A stretch of 64,000 bases of DNA from Spirosoma sordidisoli (GTDB lineage: Bacteria > Bacteroidota > Bacteroidia > Cytophagales > Spirosomataceae): positions 310,001 through 374,000 of the forward strand of contig NZ_SBLB01000006.1 of NCBI RefSeq assembly GCF_004138325.1, read 5' to 3'. How positions within the stretch are numbered: position 1 is the stretch's first letter; each line of letters starts with the position of its first letter. Made by a program: the position numbers and the translations under genes. Of the stretch, positions 8,326-17,979 are shown one piece after another. A model generated the notes under the pieces. That model did no database searches. It was not told where the DNA came from and saw only the letters and a program-made list of their open reading frames with translations.

Positions 8326-8359
8326 CAAAAGTACGGTATAATGGCCGAAACGCCCACAA
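8326..8359 (-). promoter_or_regulatory. Probable promoter of the EEP-family gene
   Basis: The minus strand has TACTTTTG (8326-8333) matching the TAnnTTTG -7 element and a TTG (8357-8359) 23 bases further upstream as a possible -33 element. The -7 is about 40 bases before the start codon at 8285. Confidence 0.5.
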
Positions 8360-8377
8360 ACCCAGCCTGGTCAGCAC

Positions 8378-8408
8378 TTGCGAAGCCCACAAAAAAATAC
8401 TATCTTTG
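8378..8408 (+). promoter_or_regulatory. Promoter of the rimP-nusA transcript
   Basis: TATCTTTG at 8401-8408 matches the Bacteroidota -7 consensus exactly, and TTG at 8378-8380 lies 20 bases upstream at the usual -33 spacing. Transcription would begin near 8415 and pass through the hairpin at 8436-8462 before reaching rimP. Confidence 0.7.
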
Positions 8409-8435
8409 CACCAGAAATGATATTTAGTGTTAATG

Positions 8436-8462
8436 AAAAAAGGGAGTCGCACTCCCTTTTTT
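8436..8462 (+). terminator. Terminator-like hairpin in the rimP leader
   Basis: AAAAAAGGGAGT and ACTCCCTTTTTT form a perfect 12-bp stem around the loop CGC, ending in six T. It has the form of an intrinsic terminator, sits between the promoter and rimP, and ends only 14 bases before the rimP ATG. Because the gene behind it must be expressed, it is probably an attenuator or a structure that limits translation; the operon's own product NusA acts on such hairpins. Confidence 0.7.
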
Positions 8463-8476
8463 GTTAGCCCTACAGT

Positions 8477-8986
8477 ATGGACGACAAAACACGACTAACC
8501 GAATTACTGCAGCCTTACCTGAATAACGGCCAGTTTTACCTTGTTGACCTTCAGGTAGTTGGCCGCCAGGGTGGCCGGATCAAGGTAACCATTTTACTCG
8601 ATAGCGACGAGGGGATTACCATAGATCAGTGTGCTGACATCAGTCGTCGGCTGGGTGGCGAGATGGACGAAGCCAACTTCTTCGGCGATTCGCCCTTTAC
8701 GCTCGAAGTTTCGTCGCCAGGGGTCGATTTCCCGCTGGCGTTTTCGCGTCAGTATGTGCGTAACATCGGTCGGCAACTAGCGGTGGTGCTAACGGATGGC
8801 AGCCTGCACCGCGGTAAACTCGAGGCCGCCGATGAGCAGCAGATTGTGCTGAATATCGTACCCGAGAAACGGTCAAAAACCAAACAGAAGAAAGACGCTG
8901 AAGCTGGTATCGTTGTGTTGAGTGGCCCAACCTCCCTCCCCTACGACCAGATTAAAAAAGCAACCGTAGAAATATCGTTCAATTAA
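8477..8986 (+). CDS. rimP: Ribosome maturation factor RimP
   Basis: A 169-residue protein with the RimP pattern: the N-terminal alpha/beta domain (DLQVVGRQGGRIKVTILLDSD), the GITIDQCADISRRLG helix, the FTLEVSSPGVD motif, and a C-terminal SH3-like domain. RimP binds the 30S subunit during assembly. A lysine-rich insert lies near residues 133-141 (KRSKTKQKK). It is the first gene of the conserved rimP-nusA-infB cluster; nusA begins 116 bases later. The start ATG is 14 bases after the leader hairpin. Confidence 0.95.
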   Translation: MDDKTRLTELLQPYLNNGQFYLVDLQVVGRQGGRIKVTILLDSDEGITIDQCADISRRLGGEMDEANFFGDSPFTLEVSSPGVDFPLAFSRQYVRNIGRQLAVVLTDGSLHRGKLEAADEQQIVLNIVPEKRSKTKQKKDAEAGIVVLSGPTSLPYDQIKKATVEISFN

Positions 8987-9102
8987 GTTACAGACTGCTG
9001 CCTTCAGGGAACGACAAGTCCGTTCTGACTTTACTCGCTGATTGCCTGCCCGGGTAGACCACCCATATAGAAACTGAAACAGAAAAACTGCACACGAAGA
9101 AA

Positions 9103-10347
9103 ATGACCAGTGGATTATTAATCGAATCGTTTGCCGATTTCGCCCGGTCGAAGAACATTGACCGGCCCACCATGATCGCTATTCTGGAAGAAGTCTTCCG
9201 GACAATGATTCGTAAGAAATACGGCACCGACGAAAACTTCGACGTTATCATCAACGCCGAAAGTGGCGATCTGGAGATGTGGCGCACCCGCGAGATTGTC
9301 GACGATGACTCTGAAGACATCTGGGATTACGACAAAATCCCCCTCGCCGAAGCCCGCAAAATCCAGGACGACTTCGAAGTAGGCGAACAGGTTGCCGAAG
9401 AGGTAAAACTGGAAGACTTCGGCCGTCGGGTTGTTCAAACAGCCCGTCAGACCCTGATTCAGCGTATCAAGGATATGGAGAAAGAACTCCTGTATCAGAA
9501 ATACAAAGATCAGGTGGGCGATCTGGTCAGCGCCGAAGTGTATCAGCTGCTGAAACACGAAATTATCCTGGTCGACTCGGAGAATAACGAACTGAGCCTG
9601 CCCCGTACCGAACAGATTCCCAAAGATCGGTACCGGAAAGGCGAAGCCGTTAAAGCTGTGATCAAGAGCGTTGAGATGCTGAACGGCACGCCCAAAATCA
9701 TGCTGTCGCGCACGTCGCCGGTCTTCCTGGAGCGCCTGTTCGAAATAGAGGTTCCCGAAATTTACGATGGCCTGATCTCTATCCGCAAAATCGTTCGCGA
9801 ACCGGGCGAGCGGGCCAAAGTAGCCGTTGAATCGTACGACGATCGCATCGATCCGGTGGGTGCCTGCGTAGGTATGAAAGGCTCCCGGATTCACGGCATC
9901 GTTCGTGAGCTGGGTAACGAGAACATTGACGTTATCAACTATACCGAAAACCTCGAGCTGCTCATCAGCCGCGCCCTAAGCCCGGCCAAAATCAGCTCGA
10001 TGCAGATCGATCGCGAAACCAAACGGGTGTCGGTATTCCTCAAACCCGATCAGGTATCCCTGGCAATCGGTAAAGGCGGGCAGAACATCAAGCTGGCCGG
10101 CCGACTGGTCGACATGGAGATCGACGTGTTCCGCGACAACGAAGGCCAGGAGGATGACGAAGACGTTGACCTGATGGAATTCTCCGACGAAATCGACGAG
10201 TGGATGATCGATGAGCTGCGTAAGGTGGGTCTCGATACCGCCAAGAGCGTACTGGCCCTCAGCCGCGAAGAGCTCGTTCGGCGGACCGATCTGGAAGAAG
10301 ATACCGTTGAAGAAATCCTCAATATCCTTAAGCAGGAGTTTGAGTAA
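9103..10347 (+). CDS. nusA: Transcription termination/antitermination factor NusA
   Basis: A 414-residue NusA. The N-terminal RNA-polymerase-binding domain covers about 1-125, the S1 domain roughly 130-200 (VSAEVYQLLKHEIILV), and two KH domains follow, with the motifs GACVGMKGSRIHGIVRELG and LAIGKGGQNIKLAGRL. The tail is strongly acidic (EGQEDDEDVDL) and ends in one helix-hairpin-helix-like segment; the tandem AR repeats of E. coli NusA are not seen, as is usual in this phylum. NusA modulates pausing and intrinsic termination, so it could feed back on the hairpin ahead of rimP. Confidence 0.96.
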   Translation: MTSGLLIESFADFARSKNIDRPTMIAILEEVFRTMIRKKYGTDENFDVIINAESGDLEMWRTREIVDDDSEDIWDYDKIPLAEARKIQDDFEVGEQVAEEVKLEDFGRRVVQTARQTLIQRIKDMEKELLYQKYKDQVGDLVSAEVYQLLKHEIILVDSENNELSLPRTEQIPKDRYRKGEAVKAVIKSVEMLNGTPKIMLSRTSPVFLERLFEIEVPEIYDGLISIRKIVREPGERAKVAVESYDDRIDPVGACVGMKGSRIHGIVRELGNENIDVINYTENLELLISRALSPAKISSMQIDRETKRVSVFLKPDQVSLAIGKGGQNIKLAGRLVDMEIDVFRDNEGQEDDEDVDLMEFSDEIDEWMIDELRKVGLDTAKSVLALSREELVRRTDLEEDTVEEILNILKQEFE

Positions 10348-10370
10348 GACCGGCCGGTATCGCAACGGAG

Positions 10371-10412
10371 GAAGAATGGACAATTAACGACCTGACCAGG
10401 TGTTCATTCTTC
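10371..10412 (+). other. Nested hairpin between nusA and infB
   Basis: GAAGAATGGACA (10371-10382) pairs with TGTTCATTCTTC (10401-10412) with one G-U pair, and ACCTG/CAGGT forms a small inner stem. There is no T-tract, so it is more likely an RNA processing or stability element than a terminator. Confidence 0.4.
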
Positions 10413-10461
10413 ACTTTTCACGCGGCATTATTGAAAGAAGGGATTTTAATTGCTGTAACTG

Positions 10462-10494
10462 TTGTTCATACCATATCAACAACCATTAAATTTG
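10462..10494 (+). promoter_or_regulatory. infB: Separate promoter for infB
   Basis: TAAATTTG at 10487-10494 matches the -7 consensus and TTG at 10462-10464 lies 22 bases upstream. It would start transcripts close to the infB ATG at 10514, giving infB its own expression in addition to read-through from nusA. Confidence 0.55.
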
Positions 10495-10513
10495 CCGAAT
10501 ATAGACCGAACGT

Positions 10514-13500
10514 ATGGCAGAAGAAAAGTCAATGCGCCTAAATCAAGTGGCAAAAATTCTCAATTTGGCTGCCAGCCGAGTTGTGGAGCGTCTGTCTGCC
10601 AAAGGGTTTAAGGTCGATAATAATCCTAACACCAAAATCAACTCGGAACAGTTGGAGGTGTTAGCGAAGGAGTATAAATCAACGGAACTCCTGAACGGAG
10701 CTCGCCGGACCGAACCGTCGGTTGCGGTCGCCGAGCCACCGCGTCGTCGGGAGGAAGATTTCCTACCGGCCTACCGTCGTGATGACGCAGGTCGCCCCCT
10801 TGCCGAAGCCAAGCCCGAAGCGCCTAAACCCGCCCCGGCCGAGCCCAAACCAGCCCCCCAGACCGCTCAGACGGGTTTGCCGGGCCTGAAAGTCGTTGGC
10901 AAGATTGATCTAAATGCCAGACCGGCTGCCACACCTGCCCCCGAAGCCAAAGCTCCGGTGGAAGAGAAGCCTGTCGAAGCACCGAAACCGGCTCCCGCTC
11001 CTGCTCCGGTAACACCACCCAAAGTGGAAGCGCCGGTTGAGAAGCCGGTTCAGCCAGAACCGGTGAAGGCTCCGGTCGAAGCACCGAAACCGGCTCCCGC
11101 TCCGGTAGTGGCTAAAGAAGAACCCGCTCCGGCACCTGCTCCTGTAGAGCCTAAACCCGAAGCTCCCAAACCAGTACAGGCGGCACCCGTTCCGGCTGCG
11201 CCAGTAGCGCAACCAGAACCACCCAAAGTGGAAGCACCCAAGCCTGCTCCTGCAGCAGCTCCAGCGCCCGCACAGCCCCGCGCTGAAGAACGGCCGGCCG
11301 TTGCTCAGGCACCAGCCAAACCAGCCACGCCACCGCCCGCTCCAGCCCCGGCTGAGAGTGAGCCGGCACCGACCGAGACGATCCGGGCAGCCGGTAGTCA
11401 CCAGTTGGGTGGCCTGAAAATTCTGGGTAAAATCGAACTGCCGGTCAATAACCCCCGTCAGGGTGGTGGCGGCAGCAACGCCGATAAAAAGAAACGCAAG
11501 CGGATTCGGGGTGGTCGCGAAGGCGCCGTTGGTGGAACAAACCAGCAGGGTCAGGGCGGCAACGGACAACCGCAGGGTCAAGGAAATACCAATCGTCCGC
11601 AGGGCGACCGCGGTCCGGCAAACCGGGCGCAGGGCGACCGGCCACCAGGCGATCGGAACCAGCCGCGCGATGGAAATCGTACACCGGCCCAGGGCGATCG
11701 GACGGCAACTAACAGCCCGGCACAGGCTGGCGGCAACCAGGCTAACACCGGCAACAACGCCAACCGGGGCGGTAACAACGCCAACCGGGGTGGTAACAAT
11801 GCTAACCGGGGCGGTAACAACGCCAACCGGGGTGGTAACAACCGTCGTGAGGCCCCGTCACAGGCCGACGTACGGAAGTCGATCCAGCAGACCAACGCCC
11901 GTATGCAGGGCAACCAGCCCAACCGGGGTGCAGATCGTCGGCGCGACCGTCGGAACCAGCGCGAAGAAGATCGTCGCCTGCTGAACGAACAGGAAGAGCT
12001 CGAAGCAAAAATCCTGAAGGTAACCGAGTTTGTGTCGGCCAACGACCTGGCTTCGCTGATGAACGTCTCGATCAACGAGGTGATCTCGGTCTGTCTGAAC
12101 CTCGGTATGTTCGTCTCGATCAACCAGCGACTCGATGCGGAAGCCATCACGGTTATCGCCGATGAATTTGGTTATGACGTACAGTTCGTGTCGGCCGAAG
12201 ATGAAACCGAAGCGGGTATCGATGTTGAAGGCGACGAGCCGGATGATCTACAGCCCCGGGCACCGATCGTTACGATCATGGGACACGTCGACCACGGTAA
12301 AACATCGCTGCTCGACTACATCCGACGGGCCAAGGTAGCGGCTGGCGAAGCCGGTGGTATTACGCAGCACATTGGTGCCTACAGCGTACGTACCAACGAC
12401 GACCGGGCCATTACGTTCCTCGATACCCCGGGTCACGAAGCCTTTACGGCCATGCGGGCCCGCGGTGCGAAAGTAACCGACGTTGTTATTATCGTAATCG
12501 CAGCCGACGATAGCGTGATGCCCCAAACCCGCGAGGCTATCAACCACGCGCAGGTGGCTGGCGTACCGATTGTCTTTGCGTTCTCGAAAGTAGATAAACC
12601 AGGTGCCGACGCCGAGAAGATTCGTTCTGAACTGGCGTCTATGAACCTCCTCGTCGAAGAATGGGGTGGTAAGTACCAGGCCCAGGAAATCTCGTCTAAG
12701 TCGGGTATGGGCGTCGATGAGCTGCTTGAAAAAGTACTGCTCGAAGCCGAACTGCTCGAACTCAAAGCGAACCCCGACCGCCGGGCCCTCGGTACCGTTA
12801 TTGAAGCCTCGCTCGACAAAGGTCGTGGCTACATCTCAACGGTACTGGTCGAAAACGGAACGCTCCGCCAGGGAGACATCATGCTGGTAGGCGCCCATTA
12901 CGGGCGCATCCGGGCCATGACGAACGACCGGGGCGAACGGATCAAAGAAGCAGGTCCTGCCCAACCGGTTCAGATTCTGGGTCTGCCGGGTGCTCCGCAG
13001 GCTGGCGATAAGTTCAACGTGATGGAAACGGAGCGCGAAGCCCGTGAAATTGCGAACAAACGCGAACAGCTGCTCCGCGAACAAACGCTCCGGACCCGCA
13101 AGCACATCACCCTCGAAGAAATTGGCCGTCGTAAAGCGATCGGTACTTTCAAAGAGCTGAACGTGATTGTGAAAGGTGACGTAGATGGTTCGGTAGAAGC
13201 CCTGTCGGATTCGCTGCTTCAACTGTCGACGGAAGAGGTTCAGGTGAACATCATCCACAAAGCAGTCGGTCAGATTTCTGAATCGGACATTCTACTGGCT
13301 TCGGCCTCGGATGCGGTCATCGTTGGTTTCCAGGTGCGGCCATCGGCCCCGGCCCGGAAACTGGCCGAACAGGAGCAGATCGAAATTCGTCTGTACTCGA
13401 TTATTTACGACGCCATCAACGAGGTGAAAGACGCCATGGAAGGCCTGCTGGCACCAACCGTTGAAGAAGTAATTGTCGGTAATATCGAAGTACGCGAGGT

Positions 13501-13762
13501 GTTCAAGATCAGTAAGATCGGTACGGTAGCCGGTTGTTACGTGACCGAAGGCAATATCAAACGGAACAACAAGATCCGGCTTATCCGCGACTTCATCGTG
13601 GTACACACGGGCGAAATCAGCGCCCTCAAGCGTTTCAAAGATGACGTCAACGATGTGAAATTCGGCTATGAATGCGGCTTGAGCATCAAAAACTTCAACG
13701 ACATTGAAGTTGGTGATATCATCGAAAGCTTCGAACTGAAAGAAGTAAAACGGACGCTCTAA
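10514..13762 (+). CDS. infB: Translation initiation factor IF-2
   Basis: A 1082-residue IF-2, longer than the roughly 890 of E. coli because of a large disordered N-terminal half. Residues 1-60 form the small N-terminal HTH-like domain ([19 protein letters not shown]). Residues about 80-300 are rich in Pro, Ala, Glu and Lys; about 330-490 are rich in Gly, Asn, Arg and Gln, with a 7-residue tandem repeat. The GTPase domain begins at G590-HVDHGKT597, followed by DTPGHEAF and FSKVDKPG, then domains II, III and the fMet-tRNA-binding C-terminal domain. It delivers fMet-tRNA to the 30S subunit. The gene has its own promoter and ends at a strong terminator. Confidence 0.97.
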   Translation: MAEEKSMRLNQVAKILNLAASRVVERLSAKGFKVDNNPNTKINSEQLEVLAKEYKSTELLNGARRTEPSVAVAEPPRRREEDFLPAYRRDDAGRPLAEAKPEAPKPAPAEPKPAPQTAQTGLPGLKVVGKIDLNARPAATPAPEAKAPVEEKPVEAPKPAPAPAPVTPPKVEAPVEKPVQPEPVKAPVEAPKPAPAPVVAKEEPAPAPAPVEPKPEAPKPVQAAPVPAAPVAQPEPPKVEAPKPAPAAAPAPAQPRAEERPAVAQAPAKPATPPPAPAPAESEPAPTETIRAAGSHQLGGLKILGKIELPVNNPRQGGGGSNADKKKRKRIRGGREGAVGGTNQQGQGGNGQPQGQGNTNRPQGDRGPANRAQGDRPPGDRNQPRDGNRTPAQGDRTATNSPAQAGGNQANTGNNANRGGNNANRGGNNANRGGNNANRGGNNRREAPSQADVRKSIQQTNARMQGNQPNRGADRRRDRRNQREEDRRLLNEQEELEAKILKVTEFVSANDLASLMNVSINEVISVCLNLGMFVSINQRLDAEAITVIADEFGYDVQFVSAEDETEAGIDVEGDEPDDLQPRAPIVTIMGHVDHGKTSLLDYIRRAKVAAGEAGGITQHIGAYSVRTNDDRAITFLDTPGHEAFTAMRARGAKVTDVVIIVIAADDSVMPQTREAINHAQVAGVPIVFAFSKVDKPGADAEKIRSELASMNLLVEEWGGKYQAQEISSKSGMGVDELLEKVLLEAELLELKANPDRRALGTVIEASLDKGRGYISTVLVENGTLRQGDIMLVGAHYGRIRAMTNDRGERIKEAGPAQPVQILGLPGAPQAGDKFNVMETEREAREIANKREQLLREQTLRTRKHITLEEIGRRKAIGTFKELNVIVKGDVDGSVEALSDSLLQLSTEEVQVNIIHKAVGQISESDILLASASDAVIVGFQVRPSAPARKLAEQEQIEIRLYSIIYDAINEVKDAMEGLLAPTVEEVIVGNIEVREVFKISKIGTVAGCYVTEGNIKRNNKIRLIRDFIVVHTGEISALKRFKDDVNDVKFGYECGLSIKNFNDIEVGDIIESFELKEVKRTL
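11759..11842 (+). repeat. infB: Four tandem 21-bp repeats within infB
   Basis: Four nearly identical 21-base units (starting GCYAACCGGGGYGGTAACAA) encode ANRGGNN four times in the disordered linker of IF-2. Differences are third-position C/T changes only, so copy number may vary between strains by slippage or recombination without breaking the frame. Confidence 0.9.
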
Positions 13763-13814
13763 CCGGCGCTGTCGGGCGGTACGCGTTAATCGTGCATCCC
13801 ATATAGTAATCCTG

Positions 13815-13846
13815 AGCCCCGATTGTAGCACAATCGGGGCTTTTTT
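13815..13846 (+). terminator. Intrinsic terminator after infB
   Basis: AGCCCCGATTGT and ACAATCGGGGCT form a perfect 12-bp stem with loop AGC, followed by six T. It closes the rimP-nusA-infB region. The remaining bases to the next gene (13847-14063) show no gene or clear promoter; TATCTTAG at 14012 is only a near match to the -7 element. Confidence 0.93.
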
Positions 13847-14063
13847 GTGCTTCCGCCCGACCAGCAAGCCCATTATACGTGGCAGAAAGTACAGGAATCA
13901 GCGGCTTTTTGAGGTGAGCCCCTGCGCGGATGATAAACTGGTACAATCTGTGTACGATAGATAGCTGTCGCACCGGGCGGGTTCGGGTTTTACCAAGTCA
14001 TAATCCCTGACTATCTTAGGGCACCTACAAACCAAAGTCCCGCGCCAGGTCGTTATTTACTAG

Positions 14064-16127
14064 ATGAATTTCCTGTATCCCTCGTTCCTGTTCGGCCTGC
14101 TGGCCGTGTCGGTTCCCATTGCCATACACCTGTTTAACTTCCGTCGGACACGCCGGGTGTTTTTCACCAATGTTGCTTTGCTACGGACAGTCCAGACCGA
14201 GACCAAATCGTTTCGGCGGTTGAAGCACTGGCTTATTCTGGCAGCTCGCTGCCTGTTTCTGGCCTGTCTGGTGCTGGCCTTTGCGCAGCCATTCATCCCG
14301 AGCAAAAATCAGCTGGGCTTGTCGCGACAGGGCGTCACGAGCCTGTACGTTGATAACTCGTACAGCATGCAGAACGAGCGGAACGAAAAGCGGTATCTGG
14401 ATATAGCCATTGGCCGACTGGATGAACTCCTGACTCTGTTTCGCAACGCAACGTCGCTGCAGCTGCTGACCAACGACTTTTCGGCCGCCGAACAGCAGGC
14501 AGGCTCTGCCGAAGCCATCCGCGACCGGGTTACGTCGGTTCGCTTTGCCCACACGCCCCGAACCCTCGAAACCGTATACCGGCGGCAGCGTAACCTGCTC
14601 AGCAGCCTGAACCCGGGCGGCCGTAACCAGCTCTTCTGGTTTTCCGATTTCCAGAAAAGTACGGTAGGCGATCTGACCCGGCTGAAACTGGACACTACGG
14701 ACCGGCTCTTCATTGTGCCGCTCGACGCGCAGCCTACCCGAAACGTATACGTTGATTCGGTATGGCTCAGCACGCCATTCATTCGCGAAATGCAGAACAA
14801 CAGCCTGAACGTGAAGCTGACCAACGGCGGCCGCGAGAACGTGAAGAACCTGCCGGTTCGGCTGTACCTCGACGATACGCAGACCTCAACGGCTACGGCC
14901 GTGCTGCCCCCCGGTGGCTCGGCTACGGTGTCTCTCAACTTTAACGTAACGACGAAAGGCTACCACCGCGGCCGGATCGTATTCGAAGATTTCCCCATTA
15001 CATTCGACAACCAGTATTTTTTCGTCATAGAAGCCTCACCCGCCGTTCGGGTACTGCATCTGTTTGAGCAAAAAAGCCCGAAAGACTATGTAGACGCGGT
15101 TTACTCGGATGATAGCCTGTTTGTACGGCGCAGCTTCAGTGCGCTGAACTTCGACGTGGGGCAACTGCGCGAAACGGATCTGGTTGTGCTGGAAGGCGTA
15201 TCGCAGGTCTCGGGTACGCTTCGGTCCGAGCTGGAGCGATTTGTCAGGCAGGGAGGCAGCCTGGCTATCATTCCGCCCGCCACCCCCGATGCGTCGACCT
15301 ATGGGCCGTTCCTAAGCAGCCTGGGTGTAAATGGCGTAAGTACCCTGCCGGCAGAGCAGGCGTCGCGCCCCGTTGCTGACCCCGACCGGCGCAATCCGTT
15401 TTTCCAGGACGTCTTTCAGCAAAGCTACCAGTCCGAGCCGCTGAACATGCCCTCGGCCGCTCCGGTCTGGCGCTGGAGTGCCGGCGAGCGTTTGCTTACC
15501 CTCCGCGACGGAAGCCCGATGCTCACCCAGACCCGGTCCGGGCAGGGCAGCGTATACGTCCTGGGCACGCCCCTGGCAGCTGACTACGGCAACCTGGCCG
15601 AGCATGCGCTGTTCGTTCCGATCATGTATAAGATGGCGGCTCTAAGCGTCCGCTCCCAGCGAACGGCCTATTCGTTCGATGAAAATTTGCTGGCGGTACC
15701 GGTCAGCAACCCAGCGGAGCGGGCCGTTTACAAACTGAAGCGCGACAAGCTGGAGATCATTCCGATTCAGCGCGTTGTGGGGAATCAGCTGCTGCTCGAG
15801 ATGCCCAAGAGCAATGAGCTGGCAACCGGCCAGGAGGTTGAAGCCGGGTATTATGAATTGCAGAACAGCGCGGGCAAGACCGAGCGGCTGCTGGCCTTCA
15901 ACCACGGAAACGCCGAGTCGGCCATGGACTTCTACTCGGCCGATGAGCTGCGTCGGGTATTCGCCAGCCAGCCCAATGTTGAGGTATTCGACAGCATACA
16001 GGATGGCGACTTTGTGCAGGTGCTGGAGCAGGAAAACCTCGGCAAAAGCCTCTGGAAGTACTTTCTGCTGGCCGCTCTGGGCTTCCTGCTGATTGAGGTT
16101 GGTCTGGTTCGGTTTATGAAAGGGTAG
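14064..16127 (+). CDS. BatA-domain membrane protein
   Basis: A 687-residue protein. The first 75 residues match the BatA (aerotolerance regulator) N-terminal domain: a first span (YPSFLFGLLAVSVPIAIHLF), the arginine-rich FNFRRTRRVFFTN segment, then a second span (HWLILAARCLFLACLVLAFA). A von Willebrand-A-like region follows (LYVDNSYSMQNE near residue 95), although the metal site DxSxS reads DNSYS. The middle has an Ig-like portion (VKLTNGGRENVKNLPVRLYLDD) and a glutamine-amidotransferase-like stretch, and one span is near the C-terminus (FLLAALGFLLIEVGLV). Such proteins sit in the inner membrane, often near MoxR/Bat genes, which are absent here. Function unknown. Confidence 0.82.
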   Translation: MNFLYPSFLFGLLAVSVPIAIHLFNFRRTRRVFFTNVALLRTVQTETKSFRRLKHWLILAARCLFLACLVLAFAQPFIPSKNQLGLSRQGVTSLYVDNSYSMQNERNEKRYLDIAIGRLDELLTLFRNATSLQLLTNDFSAAEQQAGSAEAIRDRVTSVRFAHTPRTLETVYRRQRNLLSSLNPGGRNQLFWFSDFQKSTVGDLTRLKLDTTDRLFIVPLDAQPTRNVYVDSVWLSTPFIREMQNNSLNVKLTNGGRENVKNLPVRLYLDDTQTSTATAVLPPGGSATVSLNFNVTTKGYHRGRIVFEDFPITFDNQYFFVIEASPAVRVLHLFEQKSPKDYVDAVYSDDSLFVRRSFSALNFDVGQLRETDLVVLEGVSQVSGTLRSELERFVRQGGSLAIIPPATPDASTYGPFLSSLGVNGVSTLPAEQASRPVADPDRRNPFFQDVFQQSYQSEPLNMPSAAPVWRWSAGERLLTLRDGSPMLTQTRSGQGSVYVLGTPLAADYGNLAEHALFVPIMYKMAALSVRSQRTAYSFDENLLAVPVSNPAERAVYKLKRDKLEIIPIQRVVGNQLLLEMPKSNELATGQEVEAGYYELQNSAGKTERLLAFNHGNAESAMDFYSADELRRVFASQPNVEVFDSIQDGDFVQVLEQENLGKSLWKYFLLAALGFLLIEVGLVRFMKG

Positions 16128-16204
16128 CCTGTCTGCTGTACCGGTCCTGCTTCAATGATCAGGCGTCTGTAGAATGGCTATCGAAGCAGACCTGGTAACG
16201 TCTT

Positions 16205-16714
16205 TCATCGTTTCCGTTCGTATTCGACGAAATCAAAAGCCGCTTCGTGTCGATCGTCGGCTTGATGCGGCACCCGGCTCACTTCGGTCCAGTCACGCCG
16301 ATCGAACGTTGGAAAGTGGGCATCTCCGTCGAACTCCTTGTGAATTTCGGTCAGGTAAAGCGTAGTAGCCACCGGCAGCGCCATGGCGTATATTTCGGCC
16401 CCGCCAATAACAAATATCTCGTTGTCGTTCAACGATTTCGCTATAGCCAGCGCATCGTCGAGTGTGTGTACCACCGTTGTGCCGGCGGCCTGAAAGTCGG
16501 TATTGCGGGTAAGTATGATATTGGTCCGGTTGGGTAGCGGTTTCCCCAGGGCTTCCAGGGTTTTTCGACCCATGATGATGGGGTGATGGCTCGTTTTTCG
16601 CTTGAAAAACGCGAAGTCATCGGGCAGGTGCCAGGGCATATCGGGCTGGCCCTGGCTGTTGTTGAGACCAATGACACCATTTTGTGCCACGGCGGCAATA
16701 AGACTAATCTTCAT
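16205..16714 (-). CDS. folA: Dihydrofolate reductase
   Basis: A 169-residue DHFR, which reduces dihydrofolate to tetrahydrofolate with NADPH. Visible landmarks are the N-terminal ISLIAAVAQNGVIGLNN, the substrate loop MPWHLPDDFAFFK with the catalytic aspartate, MGRKTLEALGKPLPNR, and the cofactor motif FVIGGAEIYAMAL. Fmt, which uses a formylated folate, is encoded 106 bases upstream on the same strand, so the two may be cotranscribed and functionally linked. Confidence 0.95.
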   Translation of the reverse strand: MKISLIAAVAQNGVIGLNNSQGQPDMPWHLPDDFAFFKRKTSHHPIIMGRKTLEALGKPLPNRTNIILTRNTDFQAAGTTVVHTLDDALAIAKSLNDNEIFVIGGAEIYAMALPVATTLYLTEIHKEFDGDAHFPTFDRRDWTEVSRVPHQADDRHEAAFDFVEYERKR

Positions 16715-16820
16715 ACTCCCTGGTTTCTAACGTTTGTTGCTGGCTGACCGCTGGCCCAATGGCATCCGGCCACTGGGCTCCTATATATGCAAAAGGCGCA
16801 CGTACGTATCGGTCCGGTAC

Positions 16821-17747
16821 TCATAAAAGGCGATTTCCGCGTAAGAACTCGTCGGTGGTCATGCGCCGTTTGCCCTCGGCCTGTAACAAATCAACAGAGA
16901 GCCACTGATCGGCCGCCCGCACCAGAATCTGTTTTTTATGGTCGGTATACGCCTGACCCGGCTCGGCAGCGAAGGGCGACTCGTTGGCAATGGAGACGGC
17001 ATAGATTTTGAAGAACTTCTCGTTGATCGTTGTCCAGGCGGCTGGGTAAGGCGACAGGCCTCTTACGAAATTACGGATGTCCCGGGCGGGTTGATTCCAG
17101 TTGATTTCGGTGGTTTCGCGACTGAGTTTAGGAGCCGGTTTCAGATCGTCGGCTGCGGGTTGCGGATGGCGCGGGTAGTCACCAGCTTCGATAGCCCGCA
17201 CCGTCTGTACGACCAGGCTCGCCCCCCGTTCCATGAGTCGGTCGTGCAACGAACCAGCCGTATCGTCTGGATAGATCGGTTCCCGATCCTGAAAAATCAT
17301 CTGGCCGGTATCGATTTCTTTTTCGATGAAAAACGTAGTCACCCCCGTTTCGGTGTCGCCGTTGATGATGGCCCAGTTGATAGGTGCCGCACCCCGATAC
17401 TGTGGCAATAGCGACCCGTGCAGATTGAACGTACCGATCGTTGGCATCGACCAGACCACCTCGGGCAGCATCCGAAAAGCAACGACAACGAACAAATCGG
17501 CGTTATAAGCCTGCAGGGCGTTCAGGAAAGCCGGATCACGCAATTTTTCGGGCTGAAGGACAGGTAAACTGGCCGCTTCAGCCGCTTTTTTAACGGGCGA
17601 CGGCGACAGTTGCAGCCCGCGGCCCGAGGGGCGGTCGGGGGCGGTTACAACAGCGACTACGGTACAACCCGCGCCTAACAGCCGCTGCAGACTGGTAACA
17701 GCAAAGTCGGGCGTACCCATGAAAACAATACGAAGCGGTTGCGTCAT
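16821..17747 (-). CDS. fmt: Methionyl-tRNA formyltransferase
   Basis: A 308-residue enzyme that formylates initiator Met-tRNA with 10-formyltetrahydrofolate. It opens with IVFMGTPDFAVTSLQRLL, has the catalytic FNLHGSLLPQYRGAAPINWAI region split here as NLHGSLLPQYRG and PINWAI, and the C-terminal tRNA-binding domain around residues 205-308. Its product is the substrate used by IF-2, encoded 4 kb away. folA follows on the same strand. The start ATG is supported by the conserved N-terminus directly after it. Confidence 0.96.
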   Translation of the reverse strand: MTQPLRIVFMGTPDFAVTSLQRLLGAGCTVVAVVTAPDRPSGRGLQLSPSPVKKAAEAASLPVLQPEKLRDPAFLNALQAYNADLFVVVAFRMLPEVVWSMPTIGTFNLHGSLLPQYRGAAPINWAIINGDTETGVTTFFIEKEIDTGQMIFQDREPIYPDDTAGSLHDRLMERGASLVVQTVRAIEAGDYPRHPQPAADDLKPAPKLSRETTEINWNQPARDIRNFVRGLSPYPAAWTTINEKFFKIYAVSIANESPFAAEPGQAYTDHKKQILVRAADQWLSVDLLQAEGKRRMTTDEFLRGNRLL

Positions 17748-17787
17748 GAATGGTCAGTCAGTTTTTAGCAGGCGGGCCGGTATGCTG

Positions 17788-17818
17788 TTGATATAGCCCG
17801 GAAGTATTCTTAATTTTG
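17788..17818 (+). promoter_or_regulatory. greA: Promoter for the greA leader transcript
   Basis: TAATTTTG at 17811-17818 fits the -7 element and TTG at 17788-17790 is 20 bases upstream. Transcription from here gives a leader of about 235 bases before greA, carrying a CCTGC/GCAGG hairpin near 17830 and a terminator-like hairpin at 17980-18010. Confidence 0.6.
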
Positions 17819-17979
17819 TGAAACAGATGTCCTGCTCCTGGCAGGCATCGCGTCAGAACGTGATCGGCCGACAGCGGCCCTACCCATGCGACGAACAGAT
17901 AAACACATATTCGAACCGCTCGCTTCGGACTCCCGACGGCGACACTGACGCGGCTGCAAAGAAAACCAATTTGGATGCA

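Noticed and set aside
11759-11842. CRISPR-like or mobile repeat array
   Set aside because: The 21-base units are directly adjacent without spacers and keep the infB frame; they are coding tandem repeats.
10910-12150. Long minus-strand frames opposite infB and similar shadows opposite recJ, guaB and NOS
   Set aside because: They come from high-GC third positions of strongly coding plus- or minus-strand genes and have low-complexity composition.
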